Below are positions 40,333-52,195 of a stretch of 54,797 bases of DNA, one piece after another (within the stretch, counting starts at the first letter, position 1; each line of letters opens with the position of its first letter). The position numbers and the translations under genes were made by a program. This stretch comes from Guillardia theta CCMP2712 (Eukaryota; Cryptophyceae; Pyrenomonadales; Geminigeraceae). The DNA lies in contig NW_005434533.1 of NCBI RefSeq assembly GCF_000315625.1, positions 37,900-92,696 on the forward strand, read 5' to 3'. The notes under the pieces were generated by a model. That model was not told where the DNA came from. It saw only the letters and a program-made list of their open reading frames with translations, and did not search any database.

Positions 40333-41220
40333 CTATCCTCTCAACTGCGAAACAACCATCAAGTCACGACGTCTCACAATGTCTCGTCCTCCCTCCTTGC
40401 CCTGAACTACCTTCAGCAACCCACTCCGATTCTCTGATCCTTGCTTCCCTTCCGTTTCCGCCCTCTCCTCCTGCCTCCCCGCGCTCCCTCGCTCTCCTTG
40501 CCATATTCCCCTTCACCTGCATGCGCTTGTTTCCTGCTTGTATGAGCAATTTTCGCTATCTTTCTGAAGTTGAAATCAATCTCCTATTTTTGAATTTTAA
40601 AGATCAAAAGGGTTGAATCATAAATACTTGTATGAAATTTGAGTAAAATCCAGGCAGGAGATACGCCGCAATGGGCGCAGGGAAGACGGCGGGGCAGTGG
40701 GGGTTGGAGGAGGATGGGAAGGTGAAGGTGGTGATGATAAGGGTGAGATTGTAGATCAAACATGTTGATACTTGGCATCTGATGTTGACTTCAAGTTTAT
40801 CACCCAAGAATGCATAGTAGAACTACTGTCAATGTTACCAAGGCAAAGCTAGTGTGGGGTGCAGAACGACTTTGGCGAGAAGGAGTGAGCGAACGTTGGA
40901 GATTTTGCTGTATCTGCTTGCTGTTAGAATGATGGGATGGGAAGGTGTGCTGGTAACGAAGAGGAGGTTTAGCGCTCCATGGACGCGTGGAAGTACTGTA
41001 GTGTTTGCCGGTCGTAATTCATCAGCCGTTGGAGAGCTTGACGTCAGAGTTTAAACCCATGGAGATGTTGACAGTCTCCATGAGGTCTCTCGACCTTCCC
41101 CTTGTTTGTTCAACACGTTGCAAGATGAAAGTCAGATGGAGATGTTGCCTCTCATCGAGAGAGACGGAGCAGGCATAACGAGATTGTTTGTGTGCAGGTC
41201 TTGATGCCATTGCAGCTAAG
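40333..41220. other. divergent spacer between two plastid-type genes
   Basis: The hydrolase reads left and the kinase reads right from this 888-base spacer. 40340-40560 is CT-rich and ordinary, 40560-40650 is AT-rich, and 40660-41180 has mixed composition. No credible exon, RNA gene or repeat was seen. It may hold a shared bidirectional promoter, but no motif is recognisable. Confidence 0.45.
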
Positions 41221-44200
41221 ATGACAATGAGATCGCACGTTCTTGTCAGAATCTCGCTCCTTCTCCTCCTCCATCTCACTTGCATCAGACCTTTCGCCCT
41301 CAGACACTGTACGCTCTTCCCCAAACAGCACACTGCTCTCCTTCGACACCCAGCCCTTGCTCGAGCAAGAACAAGCAAGAAGGCGTTGAGCCCCCGATGC
41401 TCTGAACCCGCGGGAGTGCAGGACAGTCACCTCAAGTGGATGGAAGGATCAGCACCGCCATCTCAGAACTTACAAGGCGCGTCCTTGCATGATGTTCATG
41501 CGCACCTGGACGAAATCCTCAACTCCCTGTGGGACGACAAGATAGAAGTGGAGGGGTTCAGACAGCCGATCCCTCGGACAGGCAACACGTCGCACATCAA
41601 ACATGTCGTCGGTGGATTCTCCGTCGTCATCCGAATCCCAGAGAGTGGGATCGCGTATCGCATGCAGCCGATGCGGTCGATGAAGCACGGAATTACCTGG
41701 GTCGCCTTCTACAAGATGCTGGAGGAGGTGGCAAACGATAAAGTCTCGATCCCCACGGCCCTGAGGAACGACGCGATCTTCAAGCCAGACCGAACTACCA
41801 TCTTCGAAGCTGGGATCGGCAAGAAAGCCTGGGAGGACCTCGAGTTCGTTCAGGAGTTCCAGGTAAGGCCGAGCTGTGGACCTTGTTGGTGAGTGAAGAG
41901 CTTGTAGGACGAGAGACTCAGGCATGCGACGAAGCGGCTGGTGCAGCATCGGAGAAACGTCATGAAGGAAGGATCGTTGAACTACCGCAGTGGGAAATGT
42001 CGATCAGCATCAGAGTGCGAGATCGAGTCGGATGAGGACGGGGGGATGGTAGGGAAGCGTGCGAGAGGGTGTGACGAAGAATCACGTTTGTGGTGTAGTT
42101 TACAGGAGTTTCCATCGTGAATGGGATCATGTTTCCTTCCCATTGGTTCTGGGTGAAGGTTAGAAACCCCTCCTCTTCCTCTCGCCTTCCCGTCCTCCTC
42201 GTCCTTCGTCTTCCTCCTCTCGCCTCCTCCTCCTCCCTCCTCTTCTGCGTGAGACGGGCAAGCAGGTGGGGAGACCGAGCGAAGTGAATGTAGACGACGG
42301 CAAGTCGGAAGGATATCGGGGGCACGAGGAGGCTCATTCGCACCTGTCGGTTGTGAGGCAAGATGACATCAAGAGGATAAAGGTAAGCTGCCGCCAGCCT
42401 GTTCGCACGTTGACGAGGACCGGGGAGCAGGGATCTGAGCTGGCCTCTGCCTTGCTGCTGAGAAAAACTCAATCGAAAGAAAAGCAGGAAAACTCGGTCC
42501 CGATGGCTGTGGACTTGAAGCCTGTCTTCACCCTGGTCTCCGTCTTCCCTCATGCTCAGGTGCGAACGATGACGCGTACTGGCTCGGTGACGTTGACGAC
42601 AGGGTGATGTGGGAGGGCTGTGCAAGAAACTCTGGGCAAAGGGAGCGCAAGACAACGTGACTACGTTGGTCTTGCAGGTACACAAGAGAACTCTCTCATC
42701 CCCTGCACTTGCTGTTCGTCTCCTGAGTTCCCACTGCCTGCCTCTTTAATGCTCCCTTCTTTCTCCTCTTACCCTCACCTGTGTTGTTTGTACATGTTCT
42801 TCTGTTTTCCTCCTCCTCGTCCTCCTCTTCATCCCTGTGTTGGACTTGATCCTCACCCTCACCCTGTTGCTCTTCCTGATGCTCCTGCATTAGAGTGTCC
42901 TGCGAGGTCTGAGGCGACTGCATGCCATTGGCGTTCCGCATGGAGACCTCAAGGCAGCCAATGTGAGTTGGAAGGGGAGGAGGAGAAGAGTAGGAAAGGA
43001 GCAGGAGAGGAAGGGGAGCAGGAGGAGGAGGGGGGGGGGGGAGGAGCAGCAGCAGCAGCGTTTTCTCAACATTTGTGCTTCAGGTGCTCTATGCTAGTGG
43101 ACGATTTTGCCTCACCGACCTGCCGGCGTTGAACTGGAGTGGTAACTGCCCCTCACTTCCTTTGAAGAGACCTGATGGTGTTACAGCAACTCCGGTCTTG
43201 ACAAAAGACCCTGTTGCACAAACTATGGTGAGATTCATCTAATGCTCATGATCTTCATCGCCTTGAGCACTAATGCTCATGATCTTCATCGCCTTTCAGC
43301 AATCATCACCACCATCACCTTCATCGTCGTTGTCCTCATCATCTTCACCATCATCATCACCACCACCACCACCATCTCCTTTACTTGCTTGCAAGAACGA
43401 GTTCCATGATGATTTCTTCCTGCAGATTCGGGGAAAGCGTCTCCTTTGCAATGACATGTGGGGATTAGGTTTCATAGGCCTGGTGAGTCTGAGAAAGTCA
43501 GGAGGAGGAGCGAGAAGAAGTGGGGGAGAGTTTGGAGCGGAAAAGGAGAAAGAAGGAGCAGGAGAGTGGGGAGCAGGAGCAGGAACAAGTGGAGCAGGAA
43601 CAAGAGGAGCAGGAACAAGAGGAGCAGGAACAAGTGGCAGAGGCAGAGGAGGAGAAGGAGGGATCCCTGATCATTACTAGTCATTGGTGTGCGGATGCGA
43701 AAGGATGGAGACAGTCAAGTCAAACCTGCGACAGATTGATCCCTTGGACTACAGGTGCTGCTTCTTGCTCCACACCTCCCGATAGTCCCTCACTTCCTCC
43801 TCTTATTCCTGCCTCCTGCCTTCTTCCCTCCCTCCCTCCTCTTCCTTCGTGACTTCTTTCTCCTCCTCTCTCCTCCTCCCTCCCTCCCTCTCTCCCTCCC
43901 CTCTCGTTCCCTCCTCCATCTCACATTCCTCCCCCTGACTTCTTTTCTCCAGTTCGACCAGCAGCGTGTCAAGGAAGCTCGACGGGGTCACCCAGAACTG
44001 GCTGGTCACGATCCTCCTCCTCCTCTCCTCCCTCAAGGGGCGAGGTAGCGCTGCCTTCCCTTCCTCGCTCCCCTCACTCTGTTCCCTTCCTCCAGGTCTT
44101 GCCCTCTCTCCCATCTGCCTCAACGTTTCGGAGGCAGCGAAGAAAGCTCTCACGTCCTCTTGGATCCGGCGCAACGTGCCAGCAGTTCAGAATCCCTCCT

Positions 44201-44661
44201 ATCGAGTAACTTCCCTTGCCTCTACTCTCTTTCGCCCGTTCCCCCTACCCCTCCTCCACCTCTTTCTCTGCCTTCCATCCTCTCTCCTCCTCTTCCGCCT
44301 CGCTCCTCCACCTCCTCCCTCCTTGCCTGCTGGGGTGACGGAACTTCAGGAGGAATGTGCTTTCAATGCAGACCTGTTGGCTGAGAAAGTCTTCACATCA
44401 GGTAAGCCCTCATTTCATCTTCATATTCCCATCACCTTCACCTTCGTTCTCCTTTTCTTTCCTCCAGTCTCACCCCGCCCCCTTCTCGTCCTCTTTCTCG
44501 GATCCTCCACCTTCTTCTATCTCTCCCTCGGGTCCTCATGATCTCACCATTGTCCGTCAGATCGCTCGACGTCGCTCCTCGAGTCTCTCTGCTACTGTCT
44601 CGATGTCACTGACGTCGCTCGCAACGCTCTCGCCATGCCGTGGCCGGTGGAGGATGCTTGA
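41221..44661 (+). CDS. plastid-type degenerate protein kinase
   Basis: Thirteen exons join without phase error to 512 aa: 41221-41862, 42099-42152, 42266-42382, 42488-42559, 42894-42962, 43084-43141, 43187-43227, 43426-43482, 43681-43754, 43953-44044, 44096-44205, 44350-44401 and 44561-44661. The N terminus is a signal peptide (SHVLVRISLLLLLHLTCIRP) followed by FALRHCTLF, a plastid-type leader. Kinase hallmarks appear in the middle: LHAIGVPHGDLKAANVLY (catalytic loop, D313, K315, N318), FCLTDLP in place of DFG (D330), and NDMWGLGF (subdomain IX). HRD is changed to HGD, DFG to DLP, and no clear glycine-rich loop is seen. It is either a divergent active kinase or a pseudokinase of the plastid. 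No closer family was recognised. Confidence 0.77.
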
Positions 44662-45007
44662 ACCCTCCCCCTCCCCTCATCCTCTTCTCTCCCTACATCC
44701 TCCTCCCTTCCTTGGCTTCAAACGCCCCCTCCCCGAACGTGAATGAATTTGCAATCGCAGCATTGGTTTGCCCGGGGAGCGCTGGAACAACAAGTCCCCC
44801 TCTCTTCAGTGAGGACAGTGTGAGGAGGCAAGGAGGGAGGAGGAGGAGGAGGAGTGCGGGAGGAACACACGGAGCGATTGCTATGCGATCTGCAGCAGAA
44901 ACAACTTCAGCCCTTCGGACGATCGTCAGGGAAGGAGGGGAGGGCAGGACTCTAGCAGCTTGAAGCGCAAACTTTGCTTGCGGCTCAAGAAGTTAGTGCG
45001 ACGTGCA
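44662..45007. other. convergent 3' spacer
   Basis: This lies between the stops of the kinase and the Aha1 gene. A short AGG-rich patch at 44825-44860 is the only notable feature. No gene was seen. Confidence 0.5.
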
Positions 45008-46709
45008 CTACATGCCGCCAAGGGTAGAAAAAGGAGCGCCGCTGACAGAGCCATAGCCGAAGGCAAGCTTGATCTAGGGGAGGAAAAGTCAGCGAGCAGC
45101 CCAGAGAGATGCGACAGAGACTCAGAGGAAGAGGGAGTATTTGGGACCTGCTTGAAGATCCTCTCCTTCCAGAACCTCTCAGTGTTCTGAACTTCTCGCT
45201 TGGGGATGCCGTCCTGCAGCGTGTCAGCCTTCTCCATCCCCTCCTCCTCCTCCTCCTCCTCCTCCTCCTCCTCCTCCTCCTCCTTCTCCTCCTCCTTCTC
45301 CTCCTCCTCTCCTTCTCCTTTCCACATCCTCTCCTCCTCGTCATCTCCTCCTCCCGCCATGGCTTCTCACCTGCAGGAGCTCAAGCGTGCAGCCCTCGTG
45401 CGCGCCGCGGTCTCGGATGGTGATTCGAAGGTTGGAGAACTTTCCAGGAGCCCAACAGTTCATCCTCCACTTCCCTCGCAAGTGTTCGTTGACCACCACC
45501 TCTTCGTAGCCGCCTGCATCCCGCGGATCAGAAGAGCAGCTCGAGACTGGTGGGGGGTCGGGGGGGAGGAGAGAGGAGAGAGGAGAGAGGAGAGAGGAGA
45601 GGAGGGAGAGAGGAATAGAGGACAGGAGAGATGGAGGAGTGAAGTGAAGGGCCAGCGAAGGGAGTATGTTGGCAGTGAGATTGGCAACGAGGAGCATGGC
45701 AGCACAGACCTGTGACGAGGCCTGAGAGGATGGAGAATCGTCCTCCTGGCTTCGACTCGATCATCGCGTCAGAAGATCTTGTGTAGGCGTTCACACGCCC
45801 AGCGTTCATCAGGCAGTCCCAGATGTCGTCAGGGCGGGCCGAGAACTCTTCGACGATCGTGAGGTCCCCGGTCTCGTCTCCACCTTGATCAACTGTCGTC
45901 GGCGTCTTGGGCTCTTCGATCACCTTGTTGACCTTCGCCATCTTCTCTGCCGCCTCCTTCACCTTCTCCGTGTCTCGTGGCGGCGAGTCGCTGTTGGAGG
46001 AGGAGGCCTTGGCGTTGAGGTCGTCCAGGAAGGCCTGGACAGCTTTCACGACCTCTCTCGTCCCATCCTTCCGCAGCCATCGACCAGCCGCTGCTCTCTC
46101 CTCCCCTGTGCCGAGCACTCGAGCCTCGATCTCAAGCTCGTTCCTGTCGTCGACCGTCACCTCGGGGAAGACAACTTCGGCGGTGAGCGGAATCTCCGAC
46201 CCCGAGCCCTTGCTGCAGGTTCCTTCGAGGGACAGGACGAGACGGATATCGCAGAGAGGCCACAGGCGTCCCTTGCGGAGATGAATGACGCAGTCACCCG
46301 TCATGCTCGTCACGTTCACAACCTCCAGGTACCCACTGAGCCCTTCGAAGTTGGACATCTCTGACCTGACACCCTTCACCCGCTCAGCCAGCTGCTGTCT
46401 TGACCATGGCATCATGTCCCTCTCTTCCCAGTGCCAGGAACCACAGTTTCTTCCATCCTCCCTGTCCTGTACGATCCATCGTGGGTCTCCTTTCCCCACC
46501 TCTGCGCCTCCTCGCAGCCTGAGCGTCGGGCAGGGGCGGGCTAGGGAGCCGAAGCAGGGCAAGGAGGATGGAGGACCGGAGAGCATGTGAGGGACGTTGG
46601 AGGAGAAGGGGGAGGAGAAGGGGGAGGGGGAGGGGGACGCGGCACAGGAGAGGAGGACGAGGACGAGCGCCGCCATCAGCCGCAGCAGATCCATCATGTT
46701 CTCTCGCAT
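45008..46709 (-). CDS. Aha1-type Hsp90 co-chaperone with secretory leader
   Basis: Four exons join to 435 aa: 46709-45710, 45546-45371, 45213-45148 and 45073-45008. The N terminus is a hydrophobic signal peptide (LLRLMAALVLVLLSCAAS), then a Ser/Pro stretch and CPTLRLRGGAEVG, a leader of the plastid or periplastid type. The Aha1 N-terminal domain follows (NCGSWHWEERDMMPWSRQQL, SGYLEVVNVTSMTGD, then RKGRLWPLCDIRL). After a charged linker comes the AHSA1/START-like domain (IVEEFSARPDDIWDCLMNAG, PGGRFSILSG, WAPGKFSNLRITIRD, DGIPKREVQNTERFWKE), ending in IKLAFGYG. Aha1 stimulates the ATPase of Hsp90 and is normally cytosolic, so a leader on this protein is unusual. An alternative is ER residence; no KDEL-type signal is present. 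Confidence 0.87.
45240..45310 (+). repeat. (CTC)n microsatellite in an Aha1 intron
   Basis: About 22 CTC/CTT units lie in the intron between exons 2 and 3 of the Aha1 gene. On the gene strand this is a purine run. Confidence 0.85.
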
Positions 46710-47610
46710 GTTCTACCGATCCGCGCGGGGATGAGGGCGTTGTCCATGGCCCCAACGGCCCCCGCCGGCCCCGGGCCGCGCCCGCGCCGCGGCCGGGGGC
46801 CCGCCCTTCCAGTCTTGCTCCGTCGGCCCGCCCTTCGAAGCCTGGAGGCTTATGGCAGGCTCAGCGCCGCCCAGTCCCTCACACTGAGAGTCATGAGAGC
46901 AGTCCTCAGAAGGCCCGGGGGGGGGCAGGCGCCGGGCCCGGGGGGCGGCGGGGCCGACCGTACTCGGAGTACTACGGTACCGTCAGTGTCGCCGGTAGTC
47001 ACGGCGAGTCACTGCGGCAACCCGGCGTCACTCGGACTCAGCCCGGCCTAGCACGCGGCGGCAAGCAGGCTTGCCAGTGACTCGGGCGCGGTGGGCATGG
47101 CCGGCGTGATTCTTCCGAGACTCGGAGGCCCGGTCACGGCCCGGTGCTTTGACTCAGTACCATACTGGCCCCCCGGTGAGTGACGGGAGCCTGCGCCGTG
47201 GCCGGCCGGGGGGCTCGGCGGGCAGCCGGGCGCCGCAGGCTTCACGGCCCGGTTTGTTGCCCGGCCCCCGCCCGGGCACGCGGCCCGGCCTCAGCCGACT
47301 GTGACACGGTTACAGTGGCGGCCAAGTACAGTCCTTCTTCGCGTCCGACCTAGCTTACGACACGGTTTCAAAGATGATCATCGGTAACAACAACTGCCAG
47401 GGGTGCTCGTCTGTGAACTACGGGCTGCAGCCGCTGAGTGCGAGCTGAAGTGAGGGGACATGTAAAGTTATTCATATTTACTGTCCTGATTCAAGTCAGA
47501 CTTACTTTACACGCCCGGTCCCACGTAATCAATGGCCACGTCCTTATGATCAGATCTCTGCCAGCCGCTCCTCCTCCTCCTCTCCTAGATCGACCCCAGC
47601 TGCTGTCCAC
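46710..47610. other. very GC-rich spacer with GGGCCCGG-type motifs
   Basis: 46755-46810 and 46910-47300 are extremely GC-rich, with repeated CCCGGGCC, GGCCCGGC and GCCGGCCGGGG and frequent GAGTCACTG/CACTCGGACTC words. TACTACGGTACCG at about 46970 contains the ACGGTAC motif also seen in other spacers. 47330-47560 returns to normal composition. Open frames here are due to GC content only. The vasohibin 3' end starts at 47611. Confidence 0.55.
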
Positions 47611-49338
47611 CTACACCCCCAGGAACGAGGGTCTGCTAACGTTGGCGGATGCTGCACCTGACGCTCCTGCTGCTTCACTCAGCTTTCTCACTCCTTCACA
47701 TGTGCGTGCGATGACCTGCAGGGTCGTCGACGATCAAGCCATCGGGGTCGTCGTCGTTCAGATCTCCGATCTTCTTCTCTGCCCAGGAGGTGAGGAGGAC
47801 GAGGTGAGGAGGAGGAGGTGAGGAGGAGGAGGAGACGGCGAGAGGAAGGACGGGAGGAGGAGGATGAAGGAGGAGGAGGAGGAGGATGAAGGAGGAGGAG
47901 GCGAGGAGGAGGAGGAGACGGCGAGAGGAAGGACGGGAGGAGGAGGATGAAGGAGGAGGAGGATGAAGGAGGAGGAGGTGAGGAGGAGGAGGAGGAGGGT
48001 GAGGAAGGTGGAGAGGAGGAGGAGATGGAGAGGGCGGGAGTTACACAACAATATCTTACCGTCTCCCTCCACTACGAGCGCCTTGTCTGTCACGTACAGG
48101 TCAACTCGAGCGGCGGCAGCTGCTACGTTGTGCTCTCACCTGCCGTCGCTGCCGTCCGGCTCCTGGAGTTACACACTGGAAGAATCAGCTCCCTCGGCTC
48201 CCTGAGCAGGAGGTCAGCTGACTGAAGCCCTTCAGCGTCCACCAGGGGCCCACCAGCCGAGGATCCTTGCCTTTTTGTGAAGTATCTCATCTGTCTTTTC
48301 CCTTCCATGAAGATTGTGAGGGCACAAGGAGCAGTCAAGAGTCTTCTTACCATGAGTTTGTCTTGAGGGAGATTACAGTGTTTGCCCAGTCCACAATGTC
48401 GTTGAGACGGTTGGAACCCTGACGAGAGCAGTCAGGAGGGCACCGCACTTACTCGACGACTCGCCTCATGCGGGATGAGATTCCCGATCTTGATCTTGTG
48501 CAGTCGATGGGACCAGCGCTCGTAAGAACGCTGAGCTGGGACGTGAGGAGGAGACAGACGAAACAGCACGGCAGACCTTGTACTCTAAGAGGATCTCGGA
48601 CAGGCTGTTGTACTCGCACTCCTTGAACATGAGGTCCGGTCGCCGACTGAGGCCGATGGCGCCAAGTTTGCAGTTGTAGCGGATCACCTTCAATGCAAGG
48701 ATGAGGCAGTAGGAGGGAGGGAGGGAGGAAGGGAGGGAGGGAAAGGCAGAGAAGTCAAGGTACGCGAGTGAAGGGAATGTAGTGGAGGGATGACGAGAGG
48801 GAGGGAGTGAGGGGATGGAGGAAGGGAAGGGGGGAGGGAGGGAGGGAGGGAGGGAGGAAGGAGGGGGTGCAGGAGACAAGCTTACCAGCACGATGTGTCC
48901 ATACTTGTGGCCATCGATCTCGGAGTTAAAGATGACGGGGAGTCTCTCAATATCCGACATGGTCTGCGTCAGGTAGATGCCCAAGTAAACGGCCTCCACA
49001 CACTTGATGGGCAAGCATTCCCGGATGACGCGCTTGGCGACTTCCAGAACTCGGAAGAGACTCTGGTTCTGACGAACTCCCTTGACGTTGAAGAAGTTCT
49101 CTCCTGTGAAGTTGTACTCGAACCCCTCGATGTACTTTTGGATCATCCTGTGCCGGGACGTGGGATCGCTCGTGAGGTTGAGCCGCGGGACATCAGGGCG
49201 AGGAGGGCACGGAAGGTCTGATCTGGTTTTGATCGCCTTTACCATCTCAGCAAGTTTTTCTTCTGAGAGCGGAAAGCTCACGTCCTTGAACTCAGGCAGC
49301 TCCGTCAGGGCACGTGACACCTTGGACTTGTAGTCCAT
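47611..49338 (-). CDS. VASH: vasohibin-type tubulin carboxypeptidase
   Basis: Eight exons join without phase error to 342 aa: 49338-48886, 48687-48577, 48530-48453, 48418-48351, 48270-48140, 48122-48060, 47778-47716 and 47672-47611. Human vasohibins have about 355-365 aa. The core is clear: MIQKYIEGFEYNFTGENFF, LPIKCVEAVYLGIYLTQTM (nucleophile C113), HKYGHIVL (H148), YNCKLGAIGLSRRPDLMF (S165), then YERWSHRLHKIKIGNLIPH. This gives the Cys-His-Ser triad of the vasohibin transglutaminase-like fold, which removes the C-terminal Tyr from alpha-tubulin. The last four exons are family-divergent and low in complexity, and were placed by phase only. Vasohibin usually works with a small partner, SVBP; none is visible in this window. 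Confidence 0.85.
47800..48040 (+). repeat. AGG-rich tandem repeat in a vasohibin intron
   Basis: Two imperfect copies of a unit of about 70 bases (GGAGGAGACGGCGAGAGGAA, then GGACGGGAGGAGGAGGATGA) fill most of the intron between exons 6 and 7. Confidence 0.75.
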
Positions 49339-50243
49339 GGTGCTCCGACCTCTCTTCCTCTCTCCACCTTTCCCCCTCCCCCTCTCTGCTATCTCATTAT
49401 CGGTTTCAGCTCTTTCACAACCTTTCCTCCTCTTCCTCTTCCTCTTCCTCTTCCTCCTTCCTCCTCCTCCACCTCCTCCTCTACTCCTCCTCCTCTTCCT
49501 CCTTCCTCCTCCTCCTCCTCCTCCTCTACTCCTCCTCCTCCTCCTCTACTCCTCCTCCTCCTCCTCTACTCCTCCTCCTCCTCCTCTCCTCCTCCTCTCC
49601 TCCTCCTCTCCTCCTCCTCTCCTCCTCCTCCTCCTCCTCCTCCTCCTCCTCCTCTCCTCCTCTCCTCCTCCTCTACTCCTCCTCTACTTCCTCCTCCCTT
49701 CAGCACGCTTCATCAAGTCCAGTGGCGAACATGGCAGGCCGTTGAAATTTCCAGCACCTCATCCCCGCTCATTCACTCCCACACTGTGACACCCCAGTAC
49801 GGTCTGCCTCAGAGTCTGCCCAGTGCCTGCCAGTCCGAGGCTGCAGCCAGTCTGCACCCGGGGGCCCCAGCCCACACCTGAGCCCACACCCAGTCCTGCC
49901 ACTGGTCCTGCCAGTCCTGCACCCAGTCACTGGCTCAGCTGAGTCACCTGCCCTGTCACTCTCCTCAGAGGCCGCTGGTCTCCGGGACTGGCCTGCCAGC
50001 CTCCGGCTCGCCGGGAGGGGGCAGTCCGGTCCTGTTCCAAGTTCACCGTTTTTGCGGCTGCTGTTATTGCCAGCCGCCTGTTTCAGTGCGGCCGCGAGTC
50101 ATTGTCTGTGATCGCCGCGTTCAGGCTCAGCTGGCGCCGGGCGATTGATCGGACGACCGTGAACGGTGACACATTGCCACATACTTTGCATCGAAGAATA
50201 TCTTATTTCTAGCTTTTCAAAATCCCCTCTTTCCAAATATCTT
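49339..50243. other. spacer: long CCT array and a CAGTCCTGCC-rich block
   Basis: 49430-49695 is almost pure CTC/CCT/TCC sequence in several higher-order units (CCTCCTCCTCCTCTACTCCT). 49795-50030 is a distinct block that repeats CAGTCCTGCC, GTCCTGCCAG and CAGTCACTGGCTCAG words around GGGGGCCCC. 50040-50243 is normal. The vasohibin 5' end lies at the left and the eIF3e 3' end at the right. No gene was seen. Confidence 0.55.
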
Positions 50244-52195
50244 CTACATATCGTCTTCCCTATCGTACTTTGATCTCTGCTTGGTGAAGTTTCCCGCAAG
50301 CACGTAAGAGCGAAAGCACAAAGACTTGGTCTTAGTGCAAACCTGAAGCAATGGTCAGCTATCAATCGCCAGACTGAAATATTCTCACCTGCTGATACAC
50401 GCTCGGCTTCGTGCTACCCATGATGACATGATGCTTTTCCGAGTCAATCTTCGCATCTAGTCTTGCATTACGAATTAAGTTCACGATCCACAGCTCTGCC
50501 TCTTCTTGTCCCATGTTCAACTTATCAGCAAGCATAGAGATGTCTATGCACTGATGAATCCTGCAGTAAGTCTCGAAAATGAACAATCTTGCATTCTGAA
50601 TGAATTCCTCGCTCAATCCTTGCAGGAAGTAGTCACTCGCAAGCAGTTTCTCGCACTGCCTGAGCTTCTCCTGTGCGCTATCGAAGTCGTAGTTAACCAG
50701 CAGGCACTCCACGAACTCTGTGATGGGGTCCCTGTACGTGTGGTGCTCCTGCTGAATGATTCTCACAAGGTCCTTGAGGGCGTTTCTTCGGCGGGGGTTG
50801 GTGATCACCGCTGCTGCCAGGTACCTCAAGATGTGCGAGCAGTTTGTCTGGATGGTCTGAAGATAGGGAGGAGAGAAGAAGAGATCGATGACCTCGCTCC
50901 TTGAGTTAGAAAGTTTGCTGGCTTCAGGCTTGAAGTACACGAAAAGACTCCAATGCACCAGCCAAGTACGCTGCTCGAGCTGCTGCAGAGGGTTGGACCA
51001 GTGCTGCGCGGGTGGATCAGCGAATCGAATTCAACCGAGTCAAGCATCCTCTCACCTTGGTGTCGATCGCTTCCCTCAGCGTTCGGAGATCATCTGCCGC
51101 CTCCTCCCACTTGCCAAGGAGGATTTCGGACGCCAGTTTTCCCCATAGAGCAGAGAAAGCATTCTCTGAGTTAGGATCGGCAGTGAGCATTCTGTAGATG
51201 GGGAGGAATTCAGCAGCTCCCATCTTGTCAGATCCCTCCACCATTCCATAATTTCCGCATTCAAAGTACAATTTCGCATATTTGTAAAGGGCCTCCACGT
51301 GCTCGGGAATGATATTGTGTTTCTCCTTGAGTGACACCAACGCTTCCCTGTATGCCTGCGCGCTCTTCTCGCGGCTCTCCCCCTCCACCTTGATCTTGCT
51401 GAGGGAAGGATCTTCGATGACAGTCAGGAGCTGCTTGCAGTCAGCCTTGAGGGCCTTCAGTTGCAGCACGACATCCTGCCTTTGGTTCTTCAAAGCTGCA
51501 TCAGAGACTCAGTATGATCATGATAGGTTCAGATCAATCAAATTGAACTTTGTACCTTCCGGAACGTCTTCAGTCTTGTGGATCGCCTTATACTTCTCGA
51601 TAGCAGAGTCGATGAGCTTGGTTTTCTGCAACAAGTCGAACTGGGCTTTCAAGATATCCTCCTCCGCATAGATCTGAAAACCGAGTCAGAGCCGAGCAAA
51701 ATCTTGCATCAATCCGGCATAAGAGTCGTAATCACGCATTCAACATGGAGTTCAGCGATCAAATATAAAAATTTGTAAGATATGAATTCGTTCCATACTC
51801 GAGCAAAACGTACATCACGCACAAATTCCCATCTCCTGAGAAACATAGCAATTTTCCGGAAATAGAACTGCTTTCATCCTAAGAACGAAACATGAATCTG
51901 AGACGAGCTACCATACAGAACGGAGAAGTTCACATGAATAATTCAGTACAAAAGATCATGTAAAGCATCAATCGAAACAGATACACCATATCAGCGATCA
52001 AACATCCATGGCACACAAACCAATGCATGTAAGACCATTCAGAAGAGAACCTCAAGACTCCAACAAGGATTGGAACAGGAGGGGGAGGGGAGGGGAGAGG
52101 CTTACTCCTTGCTGCTGGACGTGCTCGAGCAGGGGAAAGATCAAGTGTTTGTCCAGATAGCGCGCCATGCGCGGTACCAGATCCAGCCCTGCCAT
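50244..52195 (-). CDS. EIF3E: translation initiation factor eIF3 subunit e
   Basis: Five exons join to 446 aa, essentially the length of human eIF3e (445): 52195-52106, 51673-51556, 51495-51056, 50982-50389 and 50342-50244. Diagnostic stretches are [17 protein letters not shown] near the N terminus, [87 protein letters not shown]-type [17 protein letters not shown], and the PCI-domain core [20 protein letters not shown] with [11 protein letters not shown]. It ends [11 protein letters not shown] plus a short tail. eIF3e is a core subunit of the eIF3 complex that loads mRNA on the 40S ribosome. The 432-base first intron is the longest. Nothing unusual was seen apart from the slightly rearranged tail. 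Confidence 0.95.

Noticed and set aside
41022-41430. Minus-strand frames over the kinase leader
   Set aside because: The sense strand carries a signal peptide and a 13-exon chain in frame. The antisense frames show no motif.
46710-47300. Open frames of 150-170 codons in the GC-rich spacer
   Set aside because: High GC content removes stops. The products are Pro/Arg/Gly-rich in every frame and no splice or domain signal is present.
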